Assembly: GCF_020181035.1 (NCBI RefSeq)
Contig: NZ_JAIQYY010000013.1
Coordinates: 1 to 64,000 of the forward strand
Reading direction: 5' to 3'
DNA: 64,000 nucleotides
From: Streptomyces sp. CoH27
Lineage (GTDB): Bacteria > Actinomycetota > Actinomycetes > Streptomycetales > Streptomycetaceae
Shown: positions 7,880-16,294 of the stretch, piece by piece
How positions within the stretch are numbered: the stretch's first letter is position 1
Layout of the letters: each line of letters opens with the position of its first letter
Position numbers and translations under genes: made by a program
Notes under the pieces: model-generated
The model's input: the letters and a program-made list of their open reading frames with translations, nothing else
Database searches by the model: none
What the model was told of the DNA's origin: nothing

Positions 7880-9415
7880 ATGGGGGAGAAGGTCGTGGCG
7901 GGGCAGTACGACCTGTCCGATCGCCAGCGCTATCGCGAAAAGCTCCAGAAGTGCCTCACGGGACTGGAGCGGCTGCTGGTGGAGAAGCGGTTCGACCGCC
8001 CCAAGAACCTCATGGGCGTCGAGATCGAATTGAATCTCGCCGGTACCGACGGCATGCCGAAAATGCTCAACGGCCAGGTGCTGGAGCGCATCGCGAGCCG
8101 CGATTTCCAAACAGAACTCGCCAGATTCAATCTGGAAGTCAACATAGCCCCACACCGGCTGGGTGGCCGGGTATTCGACCGGCTCGCCGAGGAACTGCGC
8201 ACCTCGCTCGCCTACGCCGACCGCAAGGCCCGTGAGGTGGACGCCGGCATCGTCATGATCGGCATCCTGCCGACGCTCGGCCCGGACGACCTGATCTCCG
8301 CCAACCTCTCCGAGGTCGACCGGTATGCCCTGCTCAACGACCAGATCGTGGCCGCGCGCGGCGAGGACTTCCGGCTCGACATCGAGGGCGTGGAACATCT
8401 CGTCCGGACGGCCAAGTCGATCGTTCCCGAGGCCGCCTGCACCTCCGTACAGCTGCACCTGCAGGTCACCCCGGCACGGTTCGCCGACGTGTGGAACGCG
8501 GCGCAGGTGGTGTGCGCCCCGCAGATCGCCGTCGGCGCCAATTCACCGTTCCTGTTCGGGCACGAGCTGTGGCGCGAGTCCCGCCCCCCGCTGTTCCTGC
8601 AGTCCACCGACACCCGCCCGCCCGAACTCCAGGCACAGGGCGTACGGCCGCGTACCTGGTTCGGCGAGCGCTGGATCAGCTCCGCGCACGAACTCTTCGC
8701 CGAGAACCTCCGCTTCTTCCCGGCCCTGCTGCCGATCTGCGACGACGAGGACCCGCTGGCGGTCGTCGCCGCCGGGGGCACGCCCAGCCTGGCCGAACTC
8801 GTGCTGCACAACGGCACGATCTACCGCTGGAACCGGCCGGTGTACGGCATCGCCGACGGCGTACCGCACCTCAGGGTGGAGAACAGAGTGCTGCCGGCCG
8901 GACCGACCGTCACCGATGTGATCGCCAACGCGGCCTTCTACTACGGCCTGGTGCGCACCCTCGCCGACGAGAGCCGGCCGGTGTGGACCCGGCTTCCGTT
9001 CGCCGCGGCCGAGGCCAACTTCGACGCCGCGTGCCGGTACGGCATCGACGCGCGCTTCGTGTGGCCCCGGCGCGGGCGCTACGGCGGCACGGGCGAGGTC
9101 GAAGCCGTCACTCTGGTCCGCGACGAGCTGCTGCCGCTCGCCTCGGCCGGGCTGGACGCGTGGGGCGTGGAACCCGCCGACCGGGACTTCTACCTGGGCG
9201 TCATCGAGGAGCGCTGCCGACGCCGGGCGAACGGGGCGTCCTGGCAGGCGGCCACCTTCCACCGGGCCCTGGAACAGGGGCTGACCCGAGAGGGCGCACT
9301 GGCCGCCACGACGCGCCGCTATGCCGAGCTGATGCACGCGGGGGATGCGGTACACCTGTGGCCGGTGGGGCTGCCGGAACAGGTCGCTCCGCTGGGTCTG
9401 GCCGACGTGGGCTGA
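7880..9415 (+). CDS. Glutamate-cysteine ligase family protein (GCS2-like)
   Basis: A 511-aa protein with the start MGEKVVAGQYDLSDRQ and the amino-acid ligase core NLMGVEIELNLAG, then EVNIAPH and VHLQ-type metal/ATP segments (SVQLHLQVTPARF). This fold joins amino acids by ATP-driven gamma-glutamyl bond formation. Streptomyces makes mycothiol rather than glutathione, so the product may be a different gamma-glutamyl compound such as an ergothioneine or antibiotic precursor; the sequence does not decide. GAGGAGG lies nine bases before the ATG; an upstream in-frame ATG at 7667 is rejected because the sequence between is not coding-like. Single gene. Confidence 0.78.
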   Translation: MGEKVVAGQYDLSDRQRYREKLQKCLTGLERLLVEKRFDRPKNLMGVEIELNLAGTDGMPKMLNGQVLERIASRDFQTELARFNLEVNIAPHRLGGRVFDRLAEELRTSLAYADRKAREVDAGIVMIGILPTLGPDDLISANLSEVDRYALLNDQIVAARGEDFRLDIEGVEHLVRTAKSIVPEAACTSVQLHLQVTPARFADVWNAAQVVCAPQIAVGANSPFLFGHELWRESRPPLFLQSTDTRPPELQAQGVRPRTWFGERWISSAHELFAENLRFFPALLPICDDEDPLAVVAAGGTPSLAELVLHNGTIYRWNRPVYGIADGVPHLRVENRVLPAGPTVTDVIANAAFYYGLVRTLADESRPVWTRLPFAAAEANFDAACRYGIDARFVWPRRGRYGGTGEVEAVTLVRDELLPLASAGLDAWGVEPADRDFYLGVIEERCRRRANGASWQAATFHRALEQGLTREGALAATTRRYAELMHAGDAVHLWPVGLPEQVAPLGLADVG

Positions 9416-9577
9416 GGGGTCGCTCCGCCGGGCCGGGCCGACAGGGGCTTCGTGGTGTGCGAAGTGCTCGGCGTCGTACCGGTACGTCATCCTCATATCT
9501 CCTTCTGCGATCCTTGCCGGACGACCGGTGGGCCCGAGGGGTCCGTGCGGCGGTCTGTGCGGCGGTGGGAGGCAGGA

Positions 9578-10381
9578 GTGCAGGTGGAGGCTGAGTCGGT
9601 GGGCGATTCCGGGGTGCGCGAGCGCGACCCGCGGCGGATCCTGCGGGACGAGACGCTGCTCGTCCTCGCGCTGTCGCTGGGCGCGAGCGGGGTCTCCGCG
9701 CTGATCAGCTTCATCGGCTCGGTGACCAAACCGGGCGGTCTCAAGGACCAGGCGGCCACCATGAACGCCTCGGCCGCCCCGGGCCGCCCCTGGCTCGACC
9801 TCGCCTGGCAGCTCTTCGGCATCGCGACCGCCCTGGTCCCGGTGGCCCTCGTCGCCCATCTGCTCCTGCGCGAGGGCGGCAGTCTGCGCACGCTGGGCTT
9901 CGACCGCACCCGCCCCTGGCCCGACCTGGCCCGGGGTGCCGGCATCGCGGCGGTGATCGGCAGCACCGGCATCGCGTTCTACCTCGCCGCCCGCGGCCTC
10001 GGCTTCAACCTCACGGTCGTCCCCGAGGCCCTGCCGAGCGTGTGGTGGAAGTACCCCGTGCTGATCCTGTCCGCCGTGCAGAACGCGGTCCTCGAAGAGG
10101 TCATCGTCGTCGGTTATCTGCTGCGCAGGCTCGGCCGGCTGGGCTGGACCCCGGGGACCGCGCTGGTGGCCAGCGCGGTCCTGCGCGGCTCGTACCACCT
10201 CTACCAGGGCATCGGCGGCTTCATCGGCAACATGGTCATGGGCGTGGTCTTCGTGTACCTGTACCGCCGCTGGGGGCGGGTCGGTCCGCTGGTCGTCGCG
10301 CACTCCCTGCTCGACATCGGCGCGTTCGTCGGCTACGCCCTCCTCGCGCACAAGGTGGGCTGGGTGCCGACGCCCGGATGA
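9578..10381 (+). CDS. CPBP family intramembrane protein (Abi/RCE1-like)
   Basis: A 267-aa protein with about seven membrane helices. The GTG at 9578 is chosen because GGGAGG lies five bases upstream. CPBP motifs appear in order: EEVIVVGYLLRRL (motif 1), SYHLYQG (motif 2 His) and VAHSLLDIG (motif 3 His). Motif 1 usually reads EExxxR; here the Arg position is Val. Members are glutamic-type intramembrane proteases or protease-like proteins with roles from CAAX processing to bacteriocin immunity. Whether this one cleaves peptides is uncertain. Its stop lies 24 bp from the end of the convergent PhzF gene. Confidence 0.82.
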   Translation: MQVEAESVGDSGVRERDPRRILRDETLLVLALSLGASGVSALISFIGSVTKPGGLKDQAATMNASAAPGRPWLDLAWQLFGIATALVPVALVAHLLLREGGSLRTLGFDRTRPWPDLARGAGIAAVIGSTGIAFYLAARGLGFNLTVVPEALPSVWWKYPVLILSAVQNAVLEEVIVVGYLLRRLGRLGWTPGTALVASAVLRGSYHLYQGIGGFIGNMVMGVVFVYLYRRWGRVGPLVVAHSLLDIGAFVGYALLAHKVGWVPTPG

Positions 10382-10405
10382 CCCGCTGACCGGCGGACCG
10401 GCCGC

Positions 10406-11218
10406 TCAGGCCCGCAGCTCGCCCTCGATCACCGTCACCGCGCGCCCGGTGAGCAGGGTGCGCTCGCCACGCAGCCCGGTGCGGACCAGTCCGCTGCGGC
10501 GGGAGGCCTGAAGCCCCGTGAGGTCGTCGCGGCCGAGCCGGGCGGACCAGTGCGGGGCGAGCGCGGTGTGGGCGGAGCCGGTGACCGGATCCTCGTCGAT
10601 GCCGAGGTTCGGGAAAAAGCAGCGGGAGACGAAGTCGTAGCCGCGGGCGGGGTCCTCGGCACGGGCGGTGGCGATGACGCCCCGCGAGGAGTACGCGGCC
10701 AGGGCCTTGTGGTCCGGGACGAGCCCCAGCACCGTCTTCTCGTCGGCCAGCTCCACCAGCAGGTCGCCGACGTTCTCGCCGGTGTCGAAGGCCGCCACCG
10801 GTTCGGCGCCGAGCGCCTCGGCGACCCCGGCCGGGACCTCGACCCGGGTGAGCGGGGAGGTCGGGAAGTCGAGGGTGATCGAGCCGTCCTCGGCGGGCGT
10901 GGCGATGAGCACCCCGCTGCGGGTGGCGAACCGCACCGGGCCCTCGTGGACGCCCGTGGAGTGCAGGACGTGGGCCGCGGCGAGCGTGGCGTGCCCGCAC
11001 ATCGCGACCTCGGCGACGGGCGTGAACCAGCGCAGCGCCCAGTCCGCCTCGCCGCCCTCCGGCAGCCGGTGCGCGAAGGCCGTCTCGGCGTGGTTGACCT
11101 CCATCGCGACGTTCTGCAGCCAGTCGTCGTCGGGGAAGGCGTCGTTCAGGAGGAGGACTCCGGCCGGGTTGCCGGCGAAGGGGCGGTCGGTGAAGGCGTC
11201 CACGATTCGCATGCGCAT
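10406..11218 (-). CDS. PhzF-family isomerase/epimerase-like protein
   Basis: A 270-aa two-lobed protein of the diaminopimelate-epimerase fold. Seen: AFTDRPFAGNPAGV near the N-terminus, the catalytic-type Glu in NHAETAF, MCGHATLAAAH and the anion loop DEDPVTGSAH. In phenazine producers PhzF isomerises DHHA; most homologues, like this one outside any phenazine cluster, have unknown substrates. No Shine-Dalgarno precedes the ATG at 11218, but TAGCGT lies seven bases upstream on the same strand, so the mRNA may be leaderless. Confidence 0.82.
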   Translation of the reverse strand: MRMRIVDAFTDRPFAGNPAGVLLLNDAFPDDDWLQNVAMEVNHAETAFAHRLPEGGEADWALRWFTPVAEVAMCGHATLAAAHVLHSTGVHEGPVRFATRSGVLIATPAEDGSITLDFPTSPLTRVEVPAGVAEALGAEPVAAFDTGENVGDLLVELADEKTVLGLVPDHKALAAYSSRGVIATARAEDPARGYDFVSRCFFPNLGIDEDPVTGSAHTALAPHWSARLGRDDLTGLQASRRSGLVRTGLRGERTLLTGRAVTVIEGELRA

Positions 11219-11263
11219 GACGCCGACGCTAGCGGCCGCTCCGGGCCCCGGCCCAAGGCCAAT

Positions 11264-11722
11264 TCACGAGTCCTGGCACGTTTCCCGGACACGTTTCCGG
11301 ATGCCTTCTCGGACGCCGGCGGCACGCGGCCGCGCCCACGGGGCGAGCTGGGCCGCGCCGAACGAGATCTCCAGCACCAGGAACGGCCAGAGCACCTCCG
11401 GCCCGCCGTGCGCCAGCGCGTACGCCTGCCACAACGCGAACAGCGCGCGGGCGGCGCCGTCGAGGAGGCCGTACAGCGGAAGCGGTCGTACGACACGCAG
11501 GACGGACCAGACCACGACGACCGAGCCCATCAGGTTGGCGTACAGGGTCTGCATCGGGGTGAGCGCGGGCATGGTGCCGAGGCCCGCCGCGTCGCCCGCG
11601 GCCGACAGCAGACGGTGCAGCAGCGCGTACGTCCACGGAGTCGCGAAGCCGGCGGTGACGATCAGGTCGTACCAGCCGCTCGCACGGACGAGGCGTGCAT
11701 AGGCGGGGGAGGCGGGGGTCAT
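11264..11722 (-). CDS. Small membrane protein, probable MerR target
   Basis: A 152-aa protein with four hydrophobic helices and a basic C-terminal tail; no family I can name with confidence. GAGGAG precedes the ATG. It is transcribed divergently from a MerR regulator, and its promoter has the over-long spacer and internal palindrome expected for MerR activation, so its expression is probably induced by whatever that regulator senses. Confidence 0.6.
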   Translation of the reverse strand: MTPASPAYARLVRASGWYDLIVTAGFATPWTYALLHRLLSAAGDAAGLGTMPALTPMQTLYANLMGSVVVVWSVLRVVRPLPLYGLLDGAARALFALWQAYALAHGGPEVLWPFLVLEISFGAAQLAPWARPRAAGVREGIRKRVRETCQDS

Positions 11723-11762
11723 CGGGGGCTCCTCGGGAGGGGCTTCGCTCGGGCGCCGCCCA

Positions 11763-11793
11763 CGCTAAACAGCGGAGTACGCTCCAAGGTCAA
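11763..11793 (-). promoter_or_regulatory. MerR-type promoter with long spacer
   Basis: Read on the minus strand: TTGACC (-35, 11793-11788), then a spacer of 18-19 bp containing GGAG-CGTA-CTCC, then TTTAGC/TTAGCG (-10, 11769-11763). An over-long spacer with the palindrome between the two boxes is the hallmark of MerR-family activated promoters. It fires toward the membrane-protein gene at 11722 and lies just upstream of the merR-like gene at 11817. Confidence 0.6.
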
Positions 11794-11816
11794 GTCGGCC
11801 ACGGGGCGGGGAAGTC

Positions 11817-12173
11817 ATGCGGATCGGTGAACTGGCGGCGCGTACCGGGGTGTCCAAGGACACGCTGCGCTTCTACGAGAAGATCGGGCTGCTCGACGGC
11901 GACCGGCTGCCCAACGGCTACCGCGACTTCCCGCCGGAGACGGTGACCTGGCTGCACTACGTCCGCACCGCCCAGGCGCTCGGCTTCACCCTGGCCGAGA
12001 TCGGCCGGCACGGGGCGGAGCTGCGGGACGCGCCGGACAGCGCCGAGGCGCTGTCCGCTCTGTTCGAGGACAAGATCCGCGTCATCGACGCCCGCATGGC
12101 CGAACTGGCCGCGCTCCGCGCGGACCTCACCGCCCGCGCCGGCACCGGCTGCCCCCTGCGGGCGGCACACTGA
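11817..12173 (+). CDS. MerR family transcriptional regulator
   Basis: A 118-aa regulator: winged helix at residues 1-70 starting MRIGELAARTGVSKDTLRFYE, then a dimerisation coiled coil, then a short tail ending GTGCPLR. The tail has a single Cys, so classical metal binding through paired cysteines is not evident. It probably activates the divergent membrane-protein gene by untwisting the promoter at 11763-11793. Confidence 0.85.
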   Translation: MRIGELAARTGVSKDTLRFYEKIGLLDGDRLPNGYRDFPPETVTWLHYVRTAQALGFTLAEIGRHGAELRDAPDSAEALSALFEDKIRVIDARMAELAALRADLTARAGTGCPLRAAH

Positions 12174-12181
12174 CCACACGC

Positions 12182-13618
12182 TCAGCCGACGGGCGGGCGG
12201 CGGTCGCTCCAGGGGTGGGCGAGTTCGAGGGTGCGAGACACCTGGAGCAGGAGGTCTTCCCGCCACGGTGCGGCGACGATCTGGATGCCGACGGGCAGGC
12301 CGGTGCCGTCGTCGTGGTGGAGGGGGAGGGAGATCGCCGGCTGGCCTGTCACGTTGAACACGGACGTGAACACCCCCATCGGGTAGCTGTTCAGCAACGC
12401 CCTCAAGGGATCGTCCTCGGTGCCTGCCCGCCAGGCACCGACGAGCGGCGGAAGGCAGGCCATCGTCGGCGTGATCAGGAGGTCGAAGCCGGCGAGGAAG
12501 CCTTCGACGATGCGTCGCGACAACTGCTGGGTCTTCCGCACCCCTTCCGCGTACGTCCACGAGTCGATCGCTCGTGCCGCCGCACGCAGGGCGAGACTGT
12601 GCGGCTCGACACGGTCCGGCTCCGCGAGCGCGATCCCGGCACCGCCGACGTTCCACAGGGTCGTGAACGCCGCCACCAGCTCGTCGGCCGGCGGCAGCGG
12701 AAGCGGGGTGTCGACGAGGTGCTGGCCGGCCGATTCGAGCGTCCGCAGAGCGATGTCGACGGCTGCCGTACACGCCGGGTGCACGGCCAACCCGTCGATC
12801 GGGGAGTCGGTGAGCGCACCGATCCGCAGCCCGGTCGGCAGGTCCGTCTCCAGCGCGGCGGCGAAGGAGGTGCGCGGCGTCGGCGGTGACCACCACGCGG
12901 CCGGGTCGTGACGCGCCAGCACATCGAGGGCCGCCGCGGTGTCCGCCACCGAGCGGGTGAGCACGCCACTGGTGCCGAGGCCCTCCACCTCCACGGTGGC
13001 ATTGGTGACCAGGCCGCGGGTGGGCTTCAGGCCGACGAGGCCGTTGCACGACGCGGGGATCCGGATCGACCCGCCGCCGTCCTCCGCGTGGGCGAGGGGT
13101 GCCATCCCGGCGGCGACGGCAGCGCCTGCTCCGCTCGACGATCCGCCGGGCGTACGGTCCGGGTCCCACGGGTTGCGTGAGATGCCCAGGGCGTCGCTCT
13201 CGGTGAAGGGCAGGCTGCCGAACTCGGAGGTGGTGGTCTTGCCGAGCAGGACGAAGCCCGCGTCCACGAACCGTCGCACGACCGGGTCCGATACCCGGGC
13301 CGGTTCCGGCGCGGCGCCGGCGGAGCCATGGGTGGTGGGCCATCCGGCCACGTCGACAAGGTCCTTGACCGGCAACGGGACGCCGTGGAACGGCGGGAGG
13401 TCCGCGGCCGACGTGGCCCGCGCCACGGCGTCGGCCGCGTCGGCCGCGGCTTTGCGGACCTCGTCGTCGGCCCGGTGGCAGAAGGCGTTCAGCCGGGGGT
13501 CGAGCCGGTCCATCCGCTCCAGGAAACAGTCGGCCACCTCGACCGGGCTCACCTCCTTGCGGCGGATCGCCGCGGCGAGTTCGACAGCGGGCGTGAACGG
13601 GTCGATCGGCGAGCGCAT
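12182..13618 (-). CDS. Amidase signature family hydrolase
   Basis: A 478-aa amidase with the Ser-cisSer-Lys triad in place: Lys85 in PLPVKDLVD, Ser160 in TPGGSSSGAGAAVAAG and Ser184 in DGGGSIRIPASCNGL. Family members hydrolyse amide bonds of small molecules or act on glutamine in GatA. As a stand-alone protein without GatB/GatC neighbours it is probably a catabolic amidase. AGGA lies eight bases before the ATG at 13618; a GTG one codon upstream is possible. It diverges from an AraC-type gene 116 bp away, which may control it. Confidence 0.87.
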   Translation of the reverse strand: MRSPIDPFTPAVELAAAIRRKEVSPVEVADCFLERMDRLDPRLNAFCHRADDEVRKAAADAADAVARATSAADLPPFHGVPLPVKDLVDVAGWPTTHGSAGAAPEPARVSDPVVRRFVDAGFVLLGKTTTSEFGSLPFTESDALGISRNPWDPDRTPGGSSSGAGAAVAAGMAPLAHAEDGGGSIRIPASCNGLVGLKPTRGLVTNATVEVEGLGTSGVLTRSVADTAAALDVLARHDPAAWWSPPTPRTSFAAALETDLPTGLRIGALTDSPIDGLAVHPACTAAVDIALRTLESAGQHLVDTPLPLPPADELVAAFTTLWNVGGAGIALAEPDRVEPHSLALRAAARAIDSWTYAEGVRKTQQLSRRIVEGFLAGFDLLITPTMACLPPLVGAWRAGTEDDPLRALLNSYPMGVFTSVFNVTGQPAISLPLHHDDGTGLPVGIQIVAAPWREDLLLQVSRTLELAHPWSDRRPPVG

Positions 13619-13734
13619 CACGATGGTCCTTTCCGGAAGCGGGACTTGGGGGACCCGCGGGAGCTTGCGGGAGCCGTCAGTGTCGTCCCGTCCCGGACGT
13701 CGCGTCTTGGACGAATGTCGCGTAGCTTGGCGCC

Positions 13735-14586
13735 ATGCGATCCGCCGGGCCGGCCCACGACGCCGCGTCGGTGTGGGACATCGCCACCCCGTCGCGACGC
13801 GGCCGGCTGCCGGGGGTCGGCATGGCCGGATTCCGCGCCCGCACGACCGACCTCGTCGACCTGGGCGTGGTCCCGTACCCGGCGGTCACGGTGGCCGTCG
13901 ACCTGGGCGAAGGACCGCTCGTCGTCGATGACTTCAGCGGCCGGCAACAGAGGGGCAGCGTCGTCGTGGGGCTCGCGTCCGGCGGTGTCCGGGGGCGCGG
14001 CCGGGACATCGAGTGCCTGCAGGTGCGGCTGTCGCCGCCGGTCGCGTACGCGGTGCTGGGCGCCGGGGCGGAGCCGGGTGCCACGGTGGTCCCGCTCGAC
14101 GACCTCTGGGGCCGCGACGCCGCGCGCACCCAGGAGCGACTGCGCGCCGCCAGGTCATGGGACGACCGGTTCGCGATAGCGGAGGCCGCGCTCGTTCGAC
14201 GGTACGCGGCAGGCCCGGCGGTCGAGCCCGAGGTCGCCTTCGTGTGGGGGCGGATGGTGGCGAACCTGGGAGGGGTTCGAGTCGAGCGGCTGGCAGCGGA
14301 GGTCGGCTGGAGCCGTAAGCGTCTGTGGTCCCGGTTCCGCGCCCAGATCGGTCTCCATCCCAAGCGTGCCGCCCAGCTCGTCCGTTTCGACCACGCGGCC
14401 CACCGGCTGGCCGCGGGTCACAGTGCCGCACGCGTGGCTGCGGAGATCGGCTATGCCGACCAGTCCCACCTCCACCGGGACGTCGTGGCCTTCACCGGTG
14501 TGACACCCACGGCCGTCGCGGCCGCGCCGTGGCTCGCGGTCGACGACGTCGCGTGGGCGGCCCCCGCATATTTGTCCACGTCCTGA
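13735..14586 (+). CDS. AraC family transcriptional regulator
   Basis: A 283-aa protein with an N-terminal sensing half and a C-terminal AraC DNA-binding domain (about residues 180-270): VERLAAEVGWSRKRLWSRFR and RVAAEIGYADQSHLHRDV form the two helix-turn-helices. No Shine-Dalgarno is visible; TAGCTT at 13723-13728 lies six bases before the ATG, so the transcript may be leaderless. It is divergent to the amidase gene, the natural first candidate target. Confidence 0.85.
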   Translation: MRSAGPAHDAASVWDIATPSRRGRLPGVGMAGFRARTTDLVDLGVVPYPAVTVAVDLGEGPLVVDDFSGRQQRGSVVVGLASGGVRGRGRDIECLQVRLSPPVAYAVLGAGAEPGATVVPLDDLWGRDAARTQERLRAARSWDDRFAIAEAALVRRYAAGPAVEPEVAFVWGRMVANLGGVRVERLAAEVGWSRKRLWSRFRAQIGLHPKRAAQLVRFDHAAHRLAAGHSAARVAAEIGYADQSHLHRDVVAFTGVTPTAVAAAPWLAVDDVAWAAPAYLSTS

Positions 14587-14680
14587 TCCAGGGCCCGTAC
14601 GTGGCAGGCGCGGCCGGTGGCGTGGCCCCGGGGAACATTTCTACAAGACGCCCGGCGGGGGAGCTCGTGACACTGCGAGC

Positions 14681-15415
14681 ATGTCCAAAGACCTGAATGA
14701 CTCCCCGGTGCCGCTCCTTCAGCGGCCGCGGTACGGCGTCGACGCCCCGGCGTTCCTGGCGGTGGTCGGCGCCGCCGGCCTGGCCTGCTGCCTGGCCGCC
14801 GGCCGGTGGCGGCCGGGACGCAACGCGATGCTGACGGCGGGCACGGCGCTGCTCGCCCACACCGGCGTCTACCTGCACACCACGCTGCACGGCAAGCTGC
14901 GGATCTGGAGGCGGGAGCTGGACCGGGCCGGCTTGAAGGGTGACGAGCAGCTGCTGGACCTGGGCTGCGGCCGAGGCGCGGTACTGATCGAGGCGGCCAG
15001 GCGGCTGCCGAGGGGACGCGCGGTGGGCGTGGACCTGTGGTCCGGAAAGGACCAGAGCGGGAACCGGCCCGAGGTCACCCTCGCCAACGCGGCCGCGGCA
15101 GGGGTTGCCGACCGCGTGGACGTCCACACGGCCGACATGACCGCGTTGCCGTTCCCGGACGCCTCCTTCGAGGTCGTGACGAGCGCGCTGGCGATCCACA
15201 ACATCCCGTCGCCCGAAGGGCGCTACCGCGCGGTGGACGAGGCCATGCGGGTGCTGCGGCCGGGCGGGCAGCTGCTCGTCGCCGACTTCCGGCCCATGGC
15301 CGGCAAGTACGCCGCCCACCTCGGCCAGGGCACACTGCGCGGACTCGGCCCCGGGTACTGGTACGGCGGCCCGTGGCTCGGCGTCACCCTGCTGCATGCC
15401 GTCAAGGAGCACTGA
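14681..15415 (+). CDS. Membrane-anchored class I SAM-dependent methyltransferase
   Basis: A 244-aa protein with a hydrophobic N-terminal hairpin (about residues 24-62) followed by a Rossmann methyltransferase domain: LLDLGCGRGAVLIEAA (SAM loop), VGVDLW, ADMTALPFPDASFEVV and VLRPGGQLLVADF. The N-terminal helices suggest a membrane-associated substrate such as a lipid or quinone, but the substrate is not evident. No strong ribosome site is seen before ATG 14681. It precedes, but is probably not co-transcribed with, the PadR gene. Confidence 0.82.
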   Translation: MSKDLNDSPVPLLQRPRYGVDAPAFLAVVGAAGLACCLAAGRWRPGRNAMLTAGTALLAHTGVYLHTTLHGKLRIWRRELDRAGLKGDEQLLDLGCGRGAVLIEAARRLPRGRAVGVDLWSGKDQSGNRPEVTLANAAAAGVADRVDVHTADMTALPFPDASFEVVTSALAIHNIPSPEGRYRAVDEAMRVLRPGGQLLVADFRPMAGKYAAHLGQGTLRGLGPGYWYGGPWLGVTLLHAVKEH

Positions 15416-15494
15416 GCACGCCGCACCGGGCTGGGTATCTCGCCAGGACGCCGGCATCGCCGGGAAGGGGATTGTCATGCGATCGGTTCCGATA

Positions 15495-15519
15495 TATCGT
15501 TGAGGCATCGCGAACGATA
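15495..15519. promoter_or_regulatory. PadR-type operator
   Basis: TATCGTT (15495-15501) and AACGATA (15513-15519) form perfect 7-bp arms with an 11-bp spacer, 46 bp before the padR-like start. PadR proteins commonly bind ATATCG..CGATAT-like repeats and repress themselves, so this is probably an autoregulatory site. Confidence 0.55.
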
Positions 15520-15564
15520 CGCGATGCAGACGTGACAGATCATCGATGGAATGGAGTGATCGCA

Positions 15565-16209
15565 ATGCGCAGCCACGGATACGAGCACGGGCATCGGCAC
15601 GAGGGCCACGGTCACCGGGGTTTCGGGGGCTTTGAGGGCTTCGAGGGTCGTCGGGCCGCCTTCGGGCCCTTCGGGCCGGGTGGGCCGGGTGGGCCGGGGT
15701 TCGGCCCCGGCGGCCCCGGTTTCGGGCCCGGCCCCTGGGGGCCCCGGGGACGGGGCGGCCCGAGGGGCCGGGCGCGGCGCGGTGACGTACGGGCCTCGAT
15801 CCTGGCCCTGCTCAAGGACCGGCCGATGCACGGCTATGAGATGATCCAGGAGATCGCCGAACGCAGCGGCGGCGCGTGGAAGCCCAGCCCCGGCTCGGTC
15901 TACCCCACGCTCCAGCTGCTGGAGGACGAGGGCCTGATCGCCAGTGAGAGCGAGGGCGGCAAGAAGCTGTTCGCGCTCACCGAGGACGGGCGTACCGCCG
16001 CCGACGAGGGTCCGGACGCCCCCTGGGAGGAGGCCTCGCGCGGGGTCGACTGGGAGGCCCTCAGTGAGATCCGGCAGGCCGGCTTCGGGCTCATGGAGGC
16101 CTTCAGCCAGGTCTGGAAGACCGGCAGCAAGGAACAGCGCGAGAAGGCGCTGGGCGTCATCAACGAAGCCCGAAAGAAGCTGTATCTGATCCTCGCCGAC
16201 GAGCACTGA
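15565..16209 (+). CDS. PadR family regulator with a His/Gly/Pro-rich N-terminal extension
   Basis: A 214-aa regulator. Residues 1-20 are rich in His (YEHGHRHEGHGHRG), residues 20-70 are Gly/Pro/Phe repeats (FGPG, GFGPG), and residues 73-150 form the PadR winged helix: VRASILALLKDRPMHGYEMIQE and SPGSVYPTLQLLEDEGL. The tail is helical for dimerisation. The His-rich head could bind metal; this is inference. GGAG lies eight bases before the ATG at 15565. The reading frame extends farther upstream, but that part overlaps the methyltransferase gene in another frame. Confidence 0.85.
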   Translation: MRSHGYEHGHRHEGHGHRGFGGFEGFEGRRAAFGPFGPGGPGGPGFGPGGPGFGPGPWGPRGRGGPRGRARRGDVRASILALLKDRPMHGYEMIQEIAERSGGAWKPSPGSVYPTLQLLEDEGLIASESEGGKKLFALTEDGRTAADEGPDAPWEEASRGVDWEALSEIRQAGFGLMEAFSQVWKTGSKEQREKALGVINEARKKLYLILADEH

Positions 16210-16247
16210 CGAGCACTGACGAGGACCGGCGGCCTCCCCGCCGTGTG

Positions 16248-16282
16248 GAAGGCGCCCCGCGGACCGTCCGCGGGGCGCCTTC
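16248..16282. terminator. Strong bidirectional hairpin terminator
   Basis: A perfect 16-bp stem (16248-16263 with 16267-16282) closed by a 3-nt loop, core GGCGCCCCGCGGA / TCCGCGGGGCGCC. It lies between the convergent padR-like and SRPBCC genes. Just before it the tail of padR carries a short direct repeat, GAGCACTGAC twice. Confidence 0.8.
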
Positions 16283-16294
16283 GCGTGTCCGCCG

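Noticed and set aside
8543..10351. A very long minus-strand frame opposite the ligase and CPBP genes
   Set aside because: Low-complexity Gly/Val/Arg-rich shadow produced by GC-biased codons of the real genes on the other strand.
10550..11830. A long plus-strand frame opposite the PhzF gene
   Set aside because: It is the antisense shadow of the PhzF and small membrane protein genes; no start signal or family match.
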